A DNA stretch of 64,000 bases from Isoptericola halotolerans. GTDB lineage: Bacteria; Actinomycetota; Actinomycetes; Actinomycetales; Cellulomonadaceae. The translations under genes were made by a program, and so were the position numbers. The notes beneath the pieces were generated by a model. It worked only from the letters and a program-made list of their open reading frames with translations. It did no database searches and was not told the DNA's origin. Each line of letters starts with the position of its first letter. The first letter of the stretch is position 1. Location of the stretch: the NCBI RefSeq assembly GCF_003003075.1, contig NZ_PVTX01000001.1, positions 558,001 to 622,000 on the forward strand. Reading direction: 5' to 3'. Positions 8,838-16,391 of the stretch are shown here, piece after piece.

Positions 8838-9866
8838 ATGCTCACGCTGCCCGCCGGTGCTGCCGGCTCCCGCATCGTCGGCCTCGGGCACCACCAGCCC
8901 GCCCAGGTCATGACGAACGACGACATCGCCCAGCGCGTCGAGACGAACGACGAGTGGATCCGGTCCCGGACCGGGATCGTCACCCGCCACGTCGCCGCCG
9001 ACGACGTCACGGTCGCGGACATGGCGACCGCGGCGGCCGAGCACGCGCTCGCCGACGCCGGGGTGGCGAGCGACGACGTCGACCTGATCGTCGTCGCCAC
9101 GGCCACGGCTGCCGATCGCTCGCCCAACACGGCCGGGCGGGTGGCGTACGCGCTGCGCACCGGCGTGCAGCCCGGGGCGAGCACGCCGGAGGGCGAGGAG
9201 GAGCCGGACCTGCGCGACGTCGTCGGGCCCGGCGTCGTCGACGTCAACACCGCCTGCTCGGGTTTCGCCTACGCGGTGGGCCTGGCCGACCAGGCGATCC
9301 GTGCGGGGACCTCGCGCACCGCCGTCGTCATCGGCTCGGAGAAGCTCACCGCCGTCACCGACTGGACCGACCGGTCCACCTGCATCCTCACGGCCGACGG
9401 CGCGGGTGCGGTGGTGCTGCAGGCGGCGGACGAGCCCGCCGTCGGCCCCGTGGTGTGGGGCTCGGAGCCCGAGATCACGCCCGCCGTGCGCATCGAGGCG
9501 CCTGACGGGCGGTTCGCGCAGGACGGCCGGGCGGTGTTCAAGTGGGCGATCACGCGGGCGGCGGACCGGGCCCGCCGGGTGGTCGAGGCGTCCGGGCTGG
9601 GCCTGGACGACATCGAGGTGCTGGTGGCGCACCAGGCGAACCTGCGGATCATCGAGCCGCTCGCCAAGTCGCTGGGGCTCGAGGACCGCGTGGTGGTCAC
9701 CGACATCACGGAGTCGGGGAACACCTCGGCGGCGTCGATCCCGCTGGGCATGTCCAAGTGGTGGCACGCCGGGAGGCTGCCGGCGGGCGCGCCCGCGCTG
9801 CTGTTCGGGTTCGGTGGCGGGTTCACGTGGGCCGGCCAGGTGGTGCTCACCCCCGCCGCGAGGTAG
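8838..9866 (+). CDS. FabH-like 3-oxoacyl-ACP synthase III
   Basis: A 342-residue thiolase-fold condensing enzyme with the KAS III triad visible: Cys140 in DVNTACSGF, His265 in VAHQANLRI and Asn295 in SGNTSAAS. Family members join an acyl-CoA primer to malonyl-ACP. About 25 residues rich in Gly and Glu are inserted before the Cys motif, so Cys lies later than the usual position near 112. I chose the second ATG because AATGAT ends 7 nt before it with no Shine-Dalgarno, the leaderless pattern seen elsewhere here; an ATG at 8826 is possible. No other fatty-acid genes are nearby, so a special primer or special lipid role is possible. The stop codon lies inside the first downstream 20-bp repeat. 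Confidence 0.88.
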   Translation: MLTLPAGAAGSRIVGLGHHQPAQVMTNDDIAQRVETNDEWIRSRTGIVTRHVAADDVTVADMATAAAEHALADAGVASDDVDLIVVATATAADRSPNTAGRVAYALRTGVQPGASTPEGEEEPDLRDVVGPGVVDVNTACSGFAYAVGLADQAIRAGTSRTAVVIGSEKLTAVTDWTDRSTCILTADGAGAVVLQAADEPAVGPVVWGSEPEITPAVRIEAPDGRFAQDGRAVFKWAITRAADRARRVVEASGLGLDDIEVLVAHQANLRIIEPLAKSLGLEDRVVVTDITESGNTSAASIPLGMSKWWHAGRLPAGAPALLFGFGGGFTWAGQVVLTPAAR

Positions 9867-9927
9867 TGCCTCGCACGCCGAGGTAGCGCCGCCCTCGCCG
9901 AGGTAGTACCTCGCCCGGCGAGGTAGC
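9859..9927. repeat. 20-bp tandem repeat, four copies (downstream of FabH-like gene)
   Basis: Cores CGAGGTAG start at 9859, 9879, 9899 and 9919, exactly 20 bp apart. Copies 1 and 3 are palindromic (CGAGGTAGTGCCTCG, CGAGGTAGTACCTCG). The TAG in copy 1 is the stop codon of the FabH-like gene. Confidence 0.8.
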
Positions 9928-9953
9928 AAGGGCGGCCCCGGGACCTCGTCGGG

Positions 9954-9977
9954 TAAAGTGTATGGGAAACCGCTTTC
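9954..9977 (+). promoter_or_regulatory. Promoter -10 and LacI-type operator of first Gfo/Idh/MocA gene
   Basis: TAAAGT (9954-9959) is a -10 candidate, followed at 9964-9977 by GGGAAACCGCTTTC, a near-palindrome with GAAA/TTTC arms. The operator would cover the transcription start. It resembles the sites at 11476 and 16236-16285. Confidence 0.6.
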
Positions 9978-10005
9978 TGCCACCGGAAGACACAGGAGTC
10001 CGACG

Positions 10006-11361
10006 TTGCCCTCCACCACCTCCGACCGCCTCCGCTACGCCGTCGTCGGCACCGGGCACCGCGCCGGGATGTACGTCTCGGCCCTCGTCGACGCGCACGC
10101 CGACACCGGCGAGATCGTCGCGTGGGTCGAGCCCAACCCGGTCCGTGCCGCCGTGCACGAGGCCCGGGTCGCCGCCGCGGTGGGCGGTGAGCGTCCCGTC
10201 TACGGCCCGGACGACCTCGAGAAGGCCGTCGCGGAGCAGCAGGTCGACCGCGTCATCGTCACGAGCATCGACAACACCCACGCCGACCTGGTCTCCCGCG
10301 CGCTGCGGGCGGGCGCCGACGTCGTCGTCGAGAAGCCGATCGCCGCCACCGCCGAGGAGGCGCGCCGGATCACCGACGCCGTCGCCGAGACCGGCCGGGA
10401 CCTGACGATGACGTTCAACTACCGGTACTCGCCCCGCAACTCCGCGCTGCGCGAGGTCATCGCCTCGGGCGAGATCGGCACCGTCCTGTCCGTCCACTTC
10501 GACTGGGCGCTGGACACCGTGCACGGCGCGGACTACTTCCGCCGGTGGCACCGCGAGAAGGTCAACAACGGCGGGCTGCTGGTGCACAAGTCGAGCCACC
10601 ACTTCGACCTGGTCAACTGGTGGATCGACGACGTCCCGACCCGTGTCTTCGCGAGCGGCGGACGCCGGTTCTACGGCGACGACGCCGCGCACTCGCGCGG
10701 GTACGAGCCCACCGCCGGTGAGAAGACGCTCAACGACCGGGGCGTCGACCCGTGGGCCCTGGACCTGGAGAAGGACCCGTACCTGAGCGAGCTGTACGGC
10801 CCGGAGGCGCAGGCGCACGACGGCTACGTGCGCAACAGGTCGGTGTTCGACGCCGGCATCACCACCGAGGACACCCTCGGCCTGGTCGTGGAGTACGCGG
10901 GCGGGGCGATGCTCACGTACTCGCTCACCGCGGCGGCGCCGTGGGAGGGGTACCGCGTGGTGGTGAACGGCTCGCGCGGGCGTGCCGAGCTGGAGGTCGT
11001 CGAGCGCGGCTCCGTGGTCTTCGGCGAGGACGGCAGGGCGGTCCTCGACCCGAGCTTCACGGACGCGTTCGCGGCCGACGAGGTGCGGCCGGCCGGCGAG
11101 CGCCTGCTGGTGCAGAAGCACTGGGAGCGTGCGGAGGAGCGCGAGATCGTGGCGCTCGGCGCCGGCGGGCACGGCGGGGGCGACGCGCTCCTGCTCAGCG
11201 ACGTCTTCGTGGGCCGTGACGACGCCGACCCGCTGGGCCGGGCCGCAGGGTTCCTCGACGGACTGCGGGCGTCCGGGGTCGGCTACGCGGGCAACCGGTC
11301 GCTGGAGTCCGGAGAGCCGGTGCGCCTGGCCGACCTGGGCCTCGGCGTCGACCTCGGCTGA
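10006..11361 (+). CDS. Gfo/Idh/MocA-family NAD(P)-dependent sugar oxidoreductase (copy 1)
   Basis: A 451-residue oxidoreductase with N-terminal Rossmann fold (VVGTGHRAG), the family EKP motif at E109-K110-P111, and H194-K195-S-S-H-H-F-D in the catalytic domain. Such enzymes oxidise or reduce a hydroxyl of a sugar, cyclitol or glycoside with NAD(P). I chose a TTG start because CAGGAG lies 7 nt before it and the upstream in-frame GTG (9958) falls in the promoter/operator. The next gene is a clear paralogue sharing HGADYFRRWHR and HHFDLVNWW. Neighbouring LacI-type sites and transporter genes suggest a sugar or uronate glycoside substrate (inference). Confidence 0.9.
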   Translation: MPSTTSDRLRYAVVGTGHRAGMYVSALVDAHADTGEIVAWVEPNPVRAAVHEARVAAAVGGERPVYGPDDLEKAVAEQQVDRVIVTSIDNTHADLVSRALRAGADVVVEKPIAATAEEARRITDAVAETGRDLTMTFNYRYSPRNSALREVIASGEIGTVLSVHFDWALDTVHGADYFRRWHREKVNNGGLLVHKSSHHFDLVNWWIDDVPTRVFASGGRRFYGDDAAHSRGYEPTAGEKTLNDRGVDPWALDLEKDPYLSELYGPEAQAHDGYVRNRSVFDAGITTEDTLGLVVEYAGGAMLTYSLTAAAPWEGYRVVVNGSRGRAELEVVERGSVVFGEDGRAVLDPSFTDAFAADEVRPAGERLLVQKHWERAEEREIVALGAGGHGGGDALLLSDVFVGRDDADPLGRAAGFLDGLRASGVGYAGNRSLESGEPVRLADLGLGVDLG

Positions 11362-11388
11362 CCGACCGCGAGCGCCGGCCTGCGAGCG

Positions 11389-11470
11389 CCGTACCCCGGC
11401 TGCCCGGAGGAGATCGACGGCTGTCCACCGATCGAGAGCCGTGGATCTCCTGCCCGCGGTGGGGGTACGG
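11389..11470. terminator. Nested inverted repeat between the two oxidoreductase genes
   Basis: Two nested arms: CCGTACCCC (11389-11397) with GGGGTACGG (11462-11470), and inside it AGGAGATCGACGGCT (11408-11422) with a near-perfect complement at 11437-11451, one mismatch. It can fold into a long hairpin that would separate the two paralogous genes into distinct transcripts. The outer right arm overlaps the -10-like TACGGT at 11466. Confidence 0.5.
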
Positions 11471-11475
11471 TAGGA

Positions 11476-11490
11476 GGGAAAGCGCTTCCC
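11476..11490 (+). promoter_or_regulatory. LacI-type operator before second Gfo/Idh/MocA gene
   Basis: GGGAAAGCGCTTCCC is palindromic around AAGCGCTT, typical of LacI/CcpA-type operators. TACGGT at 11466-11471 could be the -10, placing the operator over the transcription start. Confidence 0.65.
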
Positions 11491-11514
11491 GCGTATCGAA
11501 CCAGGAGATCGACG

Positions 11515-12891
11515 ATGACGTCCGCCACCTTCGCCGCCACCGCCGGACCGGGCCCGGCCGCCGGAACTGCCGCGCCGCCGGACGAGTCACCGACGGCCCG
11601 GCGACGCTACGCCGTCATCGGCACCGGACACCGCGCGCGGCTCTACGTCGACGCGATGACGGACGCGCACGCCGACGTCGCCGAGCTCGTCGCGCTGTGC
11701 GACACCAACCCGCACCGGCTCGCCTTCCACACCGACCGGGCGCGTGCCGGTGGTGCCGCACCGGCCCGCTACGCCGCGCAGGACGTCGACCGCATGCTCG
11801 ACGACGTGCGTCCCGACGTCGTCGTGGTCACCTCGCCCGACCGGACGCACGCCGCCCACGTGGCCGCGGCGCTGCACCACGGCGCCGACGTCGTCGTCGA
11901 GAAGCCGCTGACCATCGACGCCGAGGGGATGTACACCATCCTCGACGCCGCGCGCAGCAGCGGCCGCGAGGTCACCGTGGCGCACAACTACCGGTACGCG
12001 CCGCAGAACGCCGCGCTGCGCCAGGTCGTGGCGGAGGGCCGGGTCGGCGACGTCGTCTCGGTGCACTTCGAGTGGCTGGTCGACACGGCGCACGGCGCCG
12101 ACTACTTCCGCCGGTGGCACCGGGACAAGTCGGCCTCCGGCGGCCTGCTCGTGCACAAGGCCAGCCACCACTTCGACCTGGTCAACTGGTGGACGCAGGA
12201 CGTCCCCGAGTCCGTGTACGTCCGCGGTGGTCTGTGCTTCTACGGCGAGGCGGCCGGCGACGGCGGGTCGCGCTACGCGCTCGACCTCACCACCGACCCG
12301 GAGCTGCGTGCGCTCTACCACGACGCCGCGCACGCCGACGGCTACCGGCGCGACCAGGACCCGTTCGGGCCGGGCGCCACGATCGAGGACACCCTCAGCG
12401 TGCTCGTCGGCTACCGCTCCGGCGCGTCGATGACGTACGCGCTCACGGCGCACAGCCCGTGGGAGGGCTATCGCGTCGCGATCAACGGCACGCGGGGCCG
12501 GGCGGAGCTCGACGTGGTCGAGCGGTGCCACACCACGGCGGGCCTGCCGGGTACCCGGCACGACGACGGCACACCCGCCGACGACGGCACGTCACCGTGC
12601 TGCGCGGCGCGCCGGGCCGGGGGACGGCTCGTCGTCCAGCAGCACTGGGGGCGCGCCGTGGAGGTGCCGCTGGCCGGTTCGGCGGGTCACGTCGAGGGCG
12701 ACGAGGCGATGCTGCGCGACGTGCTGCGCGGCCACCTGCCGCCGTCGGCCGGTGGTCCCGCGGACGATCCGCTGGAGCGGCGTGCCGGGGTGCGCGACGG
12801 CCTGCGCTCGGTCGCCGTGGGCGTGGCGGGCAACCGGTCGTTGGCCACCGGCCAGGTGGTGCCAATGGCCAGCCTCGGCATCTCGCTGTAG
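11515..12891 (+). CDS. Gfo/Idh/MocA-family NAD(P)-dependent sugar oxidoreductase (copy 2)
   Basis: A 458-residue paralogue of the gene before it: Rossmann motif VIGTGHRARLY, E129-K130-P131, and a catalytic HKASHHFD stretch near residue 215. The two share long blocks such as HGADYFRRWHR and LVHK(A/S)SHHFDLVNWW but differ in the loop regions, so they probably handle related substrates or catalyse opposite half-reactions (oxidation and later re-reduction). An Ala/Pro-rich N-terminal tail precedes the fold. ATG follows CAGGAG. It has its own operator (11476-11490) and ends at a strong hairpin shared with the convergent third oxidoreductase. Confidence 0.9.
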   Translation: MTSATFAATAGPGPAAGTAAPPDESPTARRRYAVIGTGHRARLYVDAMTDAHADVAELVALCDTNPHRLAFHTDRARAGGAAPARYAAQDVDRMLDDVRPDVVVVTSPDRTHAAHVAAALHHGADVVVEKPLTIDAEGMYTILDAARSSGREVTVAHNYRYAPQNAALRQVVAEGRVGDVVSVHFEWLVDTAHGADYFRRWHRDKSASGGLLVHKASHHFDLVNWWTQDVPESVYVRGGLCFYGEAAGDGGSRYALDLTTDPELRALYHDAAHADGYRRDQDPFGPGATIEDTLSVLVGYRSGASMTYALTAHSPWEGYRVAINGTRGRAELDVVERCHTTAGLPGTRHDDGTPADDGTSPCCAARRAGGRLVVQQHWGRAVEVPLAGSAGHVEGDEAMLRDVLRGHLPPSAGGPADDPLERRAGVRDGLRSVAVGVAGNRSLATGQVVPMASLGISL

Positions 12892-12894
12892 CCC

Positions 12895-12953
12895 CCGAAC
12901 GTCCAGGTTCGGACCGGTATGCGCCTCATACCGGTCCGAACCTGGACGTTCGG
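12895..12953. terminator. Bidirectional terminator, perfect 27-bp stem
   Basis: Positions 12895-12921 pair without mismatch with 12927-12953 around a 5-nt loop. It sits between convergent genes (stop 12891 on +, stop 12990 on -) and would end transcription from both sides. Confidence 0.85.
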
Positions 12954-12978
12954 CGTGCTCGGCGTGCTCGGCGTGCTC
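12952..12978. repeat. 9-bp tandem repeat, three copies
   Basis: GGCGTGCTC occurs three times head to tail directly after the terminator stem. Function unknown; such tracts are prone to slippage. Confidence 0.7.
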
Positions 12979-12989
12979 GGGTCGGCGCG

Positions 12990-14135
12990 TCAGGCCCAGG
13001 GTGCGCCGAGCTCGGCGAACGTCTGCTGCGTGCGGGCCACCTGCTCGCACCACGACTCGACGTCGCGGACCACCGGGCGCCGGGCGTCGCCGGTGCCCAC
13101 CCAGGTCACCGCGTCGTCGGGCACGGTGCGCGGGTCGGCTCCGGTGCGCACCGCCTCGAGCACCCGCATGAACGCCCCGGTGTCCCGCACGTCGCAGAGC
13201 AGCCTGCGCTCCGGGTCGCCGGCGGCCCGGACGTCGAGCAGGTCGTCCAGCAGCGGGGTGCGGCCGTACGTCTTGTCCATCGTGACGCGGCCGCTGCGGA
13301 GCACCAGCCGGTCGTGCTCGTACTCGAGCTCGATCTCGCCCTGCGTGCCGAGCACCAGCACGTGGGCCGTGCCCCGCTCGGACGCGCACAGCGTCAGCCC
13401 GAACCCGTACCGGGTCCCGTCGGCCGCCGTCACCCGCACGGCGGAGGTGTCGTCGGACTCGATGGGGTTGGCGCGGTACAGGTCCGTGTCCACCCACGCG
13501 ACGTCCTCGGCCCGCGTCACGCCGCCGATGCGCAGCGTGGTGGCCACCGCGTGCGCCAGCGGGTTCGTCACGACGCCGTCGACGACGTCGCGGCCGTCCA
13601 GCCGTCGTCGACCGGCCCAGGGCGCGCGGTCCCAGTACGCGGCGTCGCGCACCCAGGTCCCCACGGCGCCGTAGCCGACGACGTCGCCGATCTCGCCACG
13701 GGCCACGAGCTCCGCGACGGCGTCCAGCGCGTGCGAGCCGAACGTCTGGAACCCGACCTGGCACAGCCGTCCCGTGCGGTCGCTGATCGCGACGAGCTCG
13801 GTGAGCTCGGCGAGCGACGCCGTCGTCGGCTTCTCCAGCAGCACGTCCATGCCCGCCTCCATCGCGGCCTTGGCCAGCGGCAGGTGCGTGGGGATGGGGG
13901 TGCAGAGGACCACGACGTCGGGTCGGACGTCCGGGTCGGGGCAGGACAGGAGGTCGCCGAGGGTCGGGAACCAGGCGGTCCCGGTGCCGTGCGCCGTGTG
14001 GCCCGCGGCGGGCTCGCGCGGGTCGACGACGGCGCACAGCCGCGCCCGTCCGGCGCGGCCGAGGTCGAGCGCGTGCTCGACGTGCTTCTCGCCGTGTCCG
14101 TGGATGCCGACGACGGCGATGCGAACGTTCGTCAT
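12990..14135 (-). CDS. Gfo/Idh/MocA-family oxidoreductase (third, divergent type)
   Basis: A 381-residue oxidoreductase with Rossmann start RIAVVGIHGHG and EKPTTASL, but without the HHFDLVNWW signature of the two genes upstream, so it belongs to another subgroup. The catalytic half shows DAAYWDRAPWAG and VVTNPLAHAVATT. The start chosen is the ATG 28 nt before the LacI-fusion stop, giving MTNVRIAVVG with GGAGAG just upstream; the longer frame adds an unlikely Pro/Ser-rich tail. It follows the LacI-DUF6807 gene on the same strand, so the two are probably one operon. Similar enzymes often sit beside DUF6807 proteins (family knowledge); the substrate is unknown. Confidence 0.88.
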   Translation of the reverse strand: MTNVRIAVVGIHGHGEKHVEHALDLGRAGRARLCAVVDPREPAAGHTAHGTGTAWFPTLGDLLSCPDPDVRPDVVVLCTPIPTHLPLAKAAMEAGMDVLLEKPTTASLAELTELVAISDRTGRLCQVGFQTFGSHALDAVAELVARGEIGDVVGYGAVGTWVRDAAYWDRAPWAGRRRLDGRDVVDGVVTNPLAHAVATTLRIGGVTRAEDVAWVDTDLYRANPIESDDTSAVRVTAADGTRYGFGLTLCASERGTAHVLVLGTQGEIELEYEHDRLVLRSGRVTMDKTYGRTPLLDDLLDVRAAGDPERRLLCDVRDTGAFMRVLEAVRTGADPRTVPDDAVTWVGTGDARRPVVRDVESWCEQVARTQQTFAELGAPWA

Positions 14136-14163
14136 GGAGCTCTCCGTGGGTGGGTGGTGGTCG

Positions 14164-16131
14164 TCAGCGCAGGCCGGCGGCGAGCGCGGCCGCCTCGCCG
14201 GCGTCGAGCTCACGGTCGACGAGCGCGGCGACGACGCCGGTCTCGACGGTGCCGCCGGCCGGGACGTGGAGCGGCGTGTCCCAGGCCAGGGCCGGGCAGG
14301 CCCCGGGGTACTCCTCCGACCGGAGGAACCAGTGGCGCGCGGGCGAGGTCTGGGTGAGCACCGTCGTCGTGGTGCGCTCGCCGCCGCGCGCGTCCCGGTG
14401 CCGCTGGACGAAGGCCACCCACGGCGACGTCGACCCGTGCGCCCGGTCCTGACCGTCGCCGTCGGCCGACAGCACCCGGGTGGACTCCGCGATCGGCAGC
14501 CGCCAGAACACCCCGCCGTAGCCGGCGCCGGGCCGGCCGTTCGTGGCGGGGGAGCGGATCTCCAGCGGGCCGTGCGCGGCGTGCAGCGTGGAGCGCCACT
14601 CGAGGGCCCAGCCGTCCTGGAGGAGCCGGGCGCCGATGCGACGGCGCTCGTCGAGCTGGGGCTCGCCGTGCTCGTCCGTCCACACGACGCTGTCGAGCAG
14701 CAGGTTCGGCGACAGGGGGTCGATGACGGTGCCGGTCGACGTCTGCCGGCCGTGGTTCGGCAGCAGCGTGGGGCCGACGTCGGTCACGAAGGTGCGGCCG
14801 CCCCAGTGGCTGGTGCCGTTGACGTCGGCGACGGCGAGGCTCACCCCGTAGTGGTGCCGGTGGTCGACCGGCCCCGACTCGGTGAGGGGGACCCCGGCCA
14901 GCGAGTGGACCGGGTGCAGGTAGGGCCGCGGCGAGTGGATCGTGGGGAGCCCCGCGCCCGACTCGTAGCGGGAGAGGGCCACGTGGTCGGCGCTGCGGCG
15001 CAGCACCGGCACCCCGTTCTCCAGGGCCCACGCGGGCGCCTGCTCGGCGTCCCCTGCGGGGGAGTCGTGCGGTGCCGGGGCCGCCGGCGTCTCGGCCGGC
15101 GTCTCGGCGCGGGCGGCGGTGCGCGGGACCGGCCCGGTGCTCGCCCGCACCTCGAGCCGGACGCCGAATCGCGTCGCCTCGGCGACGCTCGCGGTGTTGT
15201 CGATCACGGCGTGCAGTTCCCTCCAGGCATGCCGTCCCAGCTCTTCCTGAGGGACGGCGACGGTGGTCAGTCCCGGCGTGGCGTACCGGGCGAGCTCGAT
15301 GTCGTCGAAACCGGCCACGGAGATGTCCGTGGGCACGGCCACGCCCGCCTCGTTGAGGGCTGCGAGCAGCCCGAACGAGACGAGGTCGTTGAACGCGACG
15401 GCGGCCGTGACGCGGCTGGCCAGCACGGCCGGTGCCGCGGCGTGACCCGCCGCGATGTCGGAGCCCGCCGTGAGCTCGACGACCTCCAGGTCGGGGTGGC
15501 GCTCGCAGCAGAGCGTGAGGCCGCGGCGTCGGGCACCGTCCGAGACGGACGCCGCCGGGCCGGCGAGGTACGCGATGCGGCGGTGCCCCAGCTCGACGAG
15601 GTGCTCGACGACCTGGACGGTCGCGTCGGCGTAGTCCACGACGAGGCTGGGGGCTCCGCCGGCGACCTCCCGGTTGATGACGACGGCGGGGCTCACCTCC
15701 GGCAGCAGCGCGTCCAGCGCGGCGTCGGGCATCCGCGGCGAGACGAGGATGAGCGCGTCGCAGCGGTGGCGGGCCTCGCGGGCGATCGCCGCCTCGGAGC
15801 TCGGGTCCTCGGCCGAGTCCGCGACGAGCACCCGGTAGCCGTCCTCCCCCGCGGCCGACGAGACGCCGCCGAGGATCTGCTGGAACACGGGGTTGCCGAG
15901 GTCGGGGACGACCAGCGCGACCGTCGTCGTCCGCCCCAGCGACAGGCTGCGCGCCACGTTGCTCGGCCGATAGCTCAGCTCGATCGCGGCCTCCTGCACG
16001 CGGGCGGAGATCGTGGGGTCGACCGTGCTGCGGCCGTTCATCACACGCGACACCGTCGCACGGGAGACGCCGGCCGCTCTCGCGACATCGGCGATCGTCA
16101 CCGCGGGACGGCGTGTCTTCGCGCCGGGCAT
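14164..16131 (-). CDS. LacI-family repressor fused to a DUF6807 (PmoA-like) domain
   Basis: At 655 residues this is about twice a normal LacI protein. Residues 1-335 are a complete repressor: helix-turn-helix (IADVARAAGVSRATVSRVMN), hinge, and sugar-sensing core (LVVPDLGNPVFQQIL, GFDDIELARYATPGLTTV). After an Ala/Pro-rich linker, residues about 375-655 form a DUF6807 domain (PYLHPVHSLAGVPLTE, DHRHHYGVSLAVADVNG, FWRLPI, W-FLRSEEYPG). The HRHH cluster suggests a sugar- or metal-binding jelly-roll-type site. Start has a GGAGG site. It is divergent from the sugar importer and upstream of an oxidoreductase. It may sense its ligand twice or carry an enzyme activity. The PmoA name comes from old annotation and does not imply methane oxidation. 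Confidence 0.9.
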   Translation of the reverse strand: MPGAKTRRPAVTIADVARAAGVSRATVSRVMNGRSTVDPTISARVQEAAIELSYRPSNVARSLSLGRTTTVALVVPDLGNPVFQQILGGVSSAAGEDGYRVLVADSAEDPSSEAAIAREARHRCDALILVSPRMPDAALDALLPEVSPAVVINREVAGGAPSLVVDYADATVQVVEHLVELGHRRIAYLAGPAASVSDGARRRGLTLCCERHPDLEVVELTAGSDIAAGHAAAPAVLASRVTAAVAFNDLVSFGLLAALNEAGVAVPTDISVAGFDDIELARYATPGLTTVAVPQEELGRHAWRELHAVIDNTASVAEATRFGVRLEVRASTGPVPRTAARAETPAETPAAPAPHDSPAGDAEQAPAWALENGVPVLRRSADHVALSRYESGAGLPTIHSPRPYLHPVHSLAGVPLTESGPVDHRHHYGVSLAVADVNGTSHWGGRTFVTDVGPTLLPNHGRQTSTGTVIDPLSPNLLLDSVVWTDEHGEPQLDERRRIGARLLQDGWALEWRSTLHAAHGPLEIRSPATNGRPGAGYGGVFWRLPIAESTRVLSADGDGQDRAHGSTSPWVAFVQRHRDARGGERTTTTVLTQTSPARHWFLRSEEYPGACPALAWDTPLHVPAGGTVETGVVAALVDRELDAGEAAALAAGLR

Positions 16132-16149
16132 CTTTGCCTCCGTCCTCGC

Positions 16150-16177
16150 ATCACGCGTGGATCACGCGTGGATCACG
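16150..16177. promoter_or_regulatory. Direct repeats with CACGCGTG palindromes before the LacI-DUF6807 gene
   Basis: ATCACGCGTGG occurs at 16150 and 16161, with a third partial copy (ATCACG) at 16172, 11 bp apart. Each full copy contains the palindrome CACGCGTG. One helical-turn spacing on the leader side of the repressor gene suggests an autoregulatory site. Confidence 0.45.
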
Positions 16178-16235
16178 ATCTGGTTACCGCCGACGCCCTG
16201 ACGCGGGGTCGGTCCAGGAGATGACGGTACACCAT

Positions 16236-16285
16236 GGGAAACCGGTTCCTCCTGTGGTACCTTCCTCAGCAGCAACCGGTTTCCC
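16236..16285 (+). promoter_or_regulatory. Paired LacI operators and promoter of the sugar ABC operon
   Basis: GGGAAACCGGTTCC (16236-16249) and AACCGGTTTCCC (16274-16285) share the core AACCGGTT in opposite orientation, centres 34 bp apart. TACCTT (16258-16263) between them is a -10 candidate. This is an arrangement expected for tight LacI-family repression, probably by the divergent LacI-DUF6807 protein. Confidence 0.65.
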
Positions 16286-16343
16286 GGTCTGGAGCAGCCG
16301 CTCCGGCCGGCGACCGCGATCGACGACGATCAGGAGGACGACG

Positions 16344-16391
16344 ATGGTGTCCACCACGGCACAGCACGGGGAGGTGCGACCGTGTCCGTGA
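16344..16391 (+). CDS. Possible 15-residue leader peptide before the permease
   Basis: ATG at 16344 has an AGGAGG site 6 nt upstream and opens a short frame, MVSTTAQHGEVRPCP, stopping at 16391. It overlaps the GTG start of the permease (16382) by 10 nt in another frame. It could couple translation of the permease or may be chance; no codon enrichment points to a sensing role. Confidence 0.3.
   Translation: MVSTTAQHGEVRPCP

Noticed and set aside
9859-9927. CRISPR array
   Set aside because: The units are 20 bp in total with no separate unique spacers, and no cas genes are present.
14164-14998. Methane/ammonia monooxygenase subunit (PmoA name)
   Set aside because: The DUF6807 domain has no membrane spans or copper-site motifs of a particulate monooxygenase; the name is historical.
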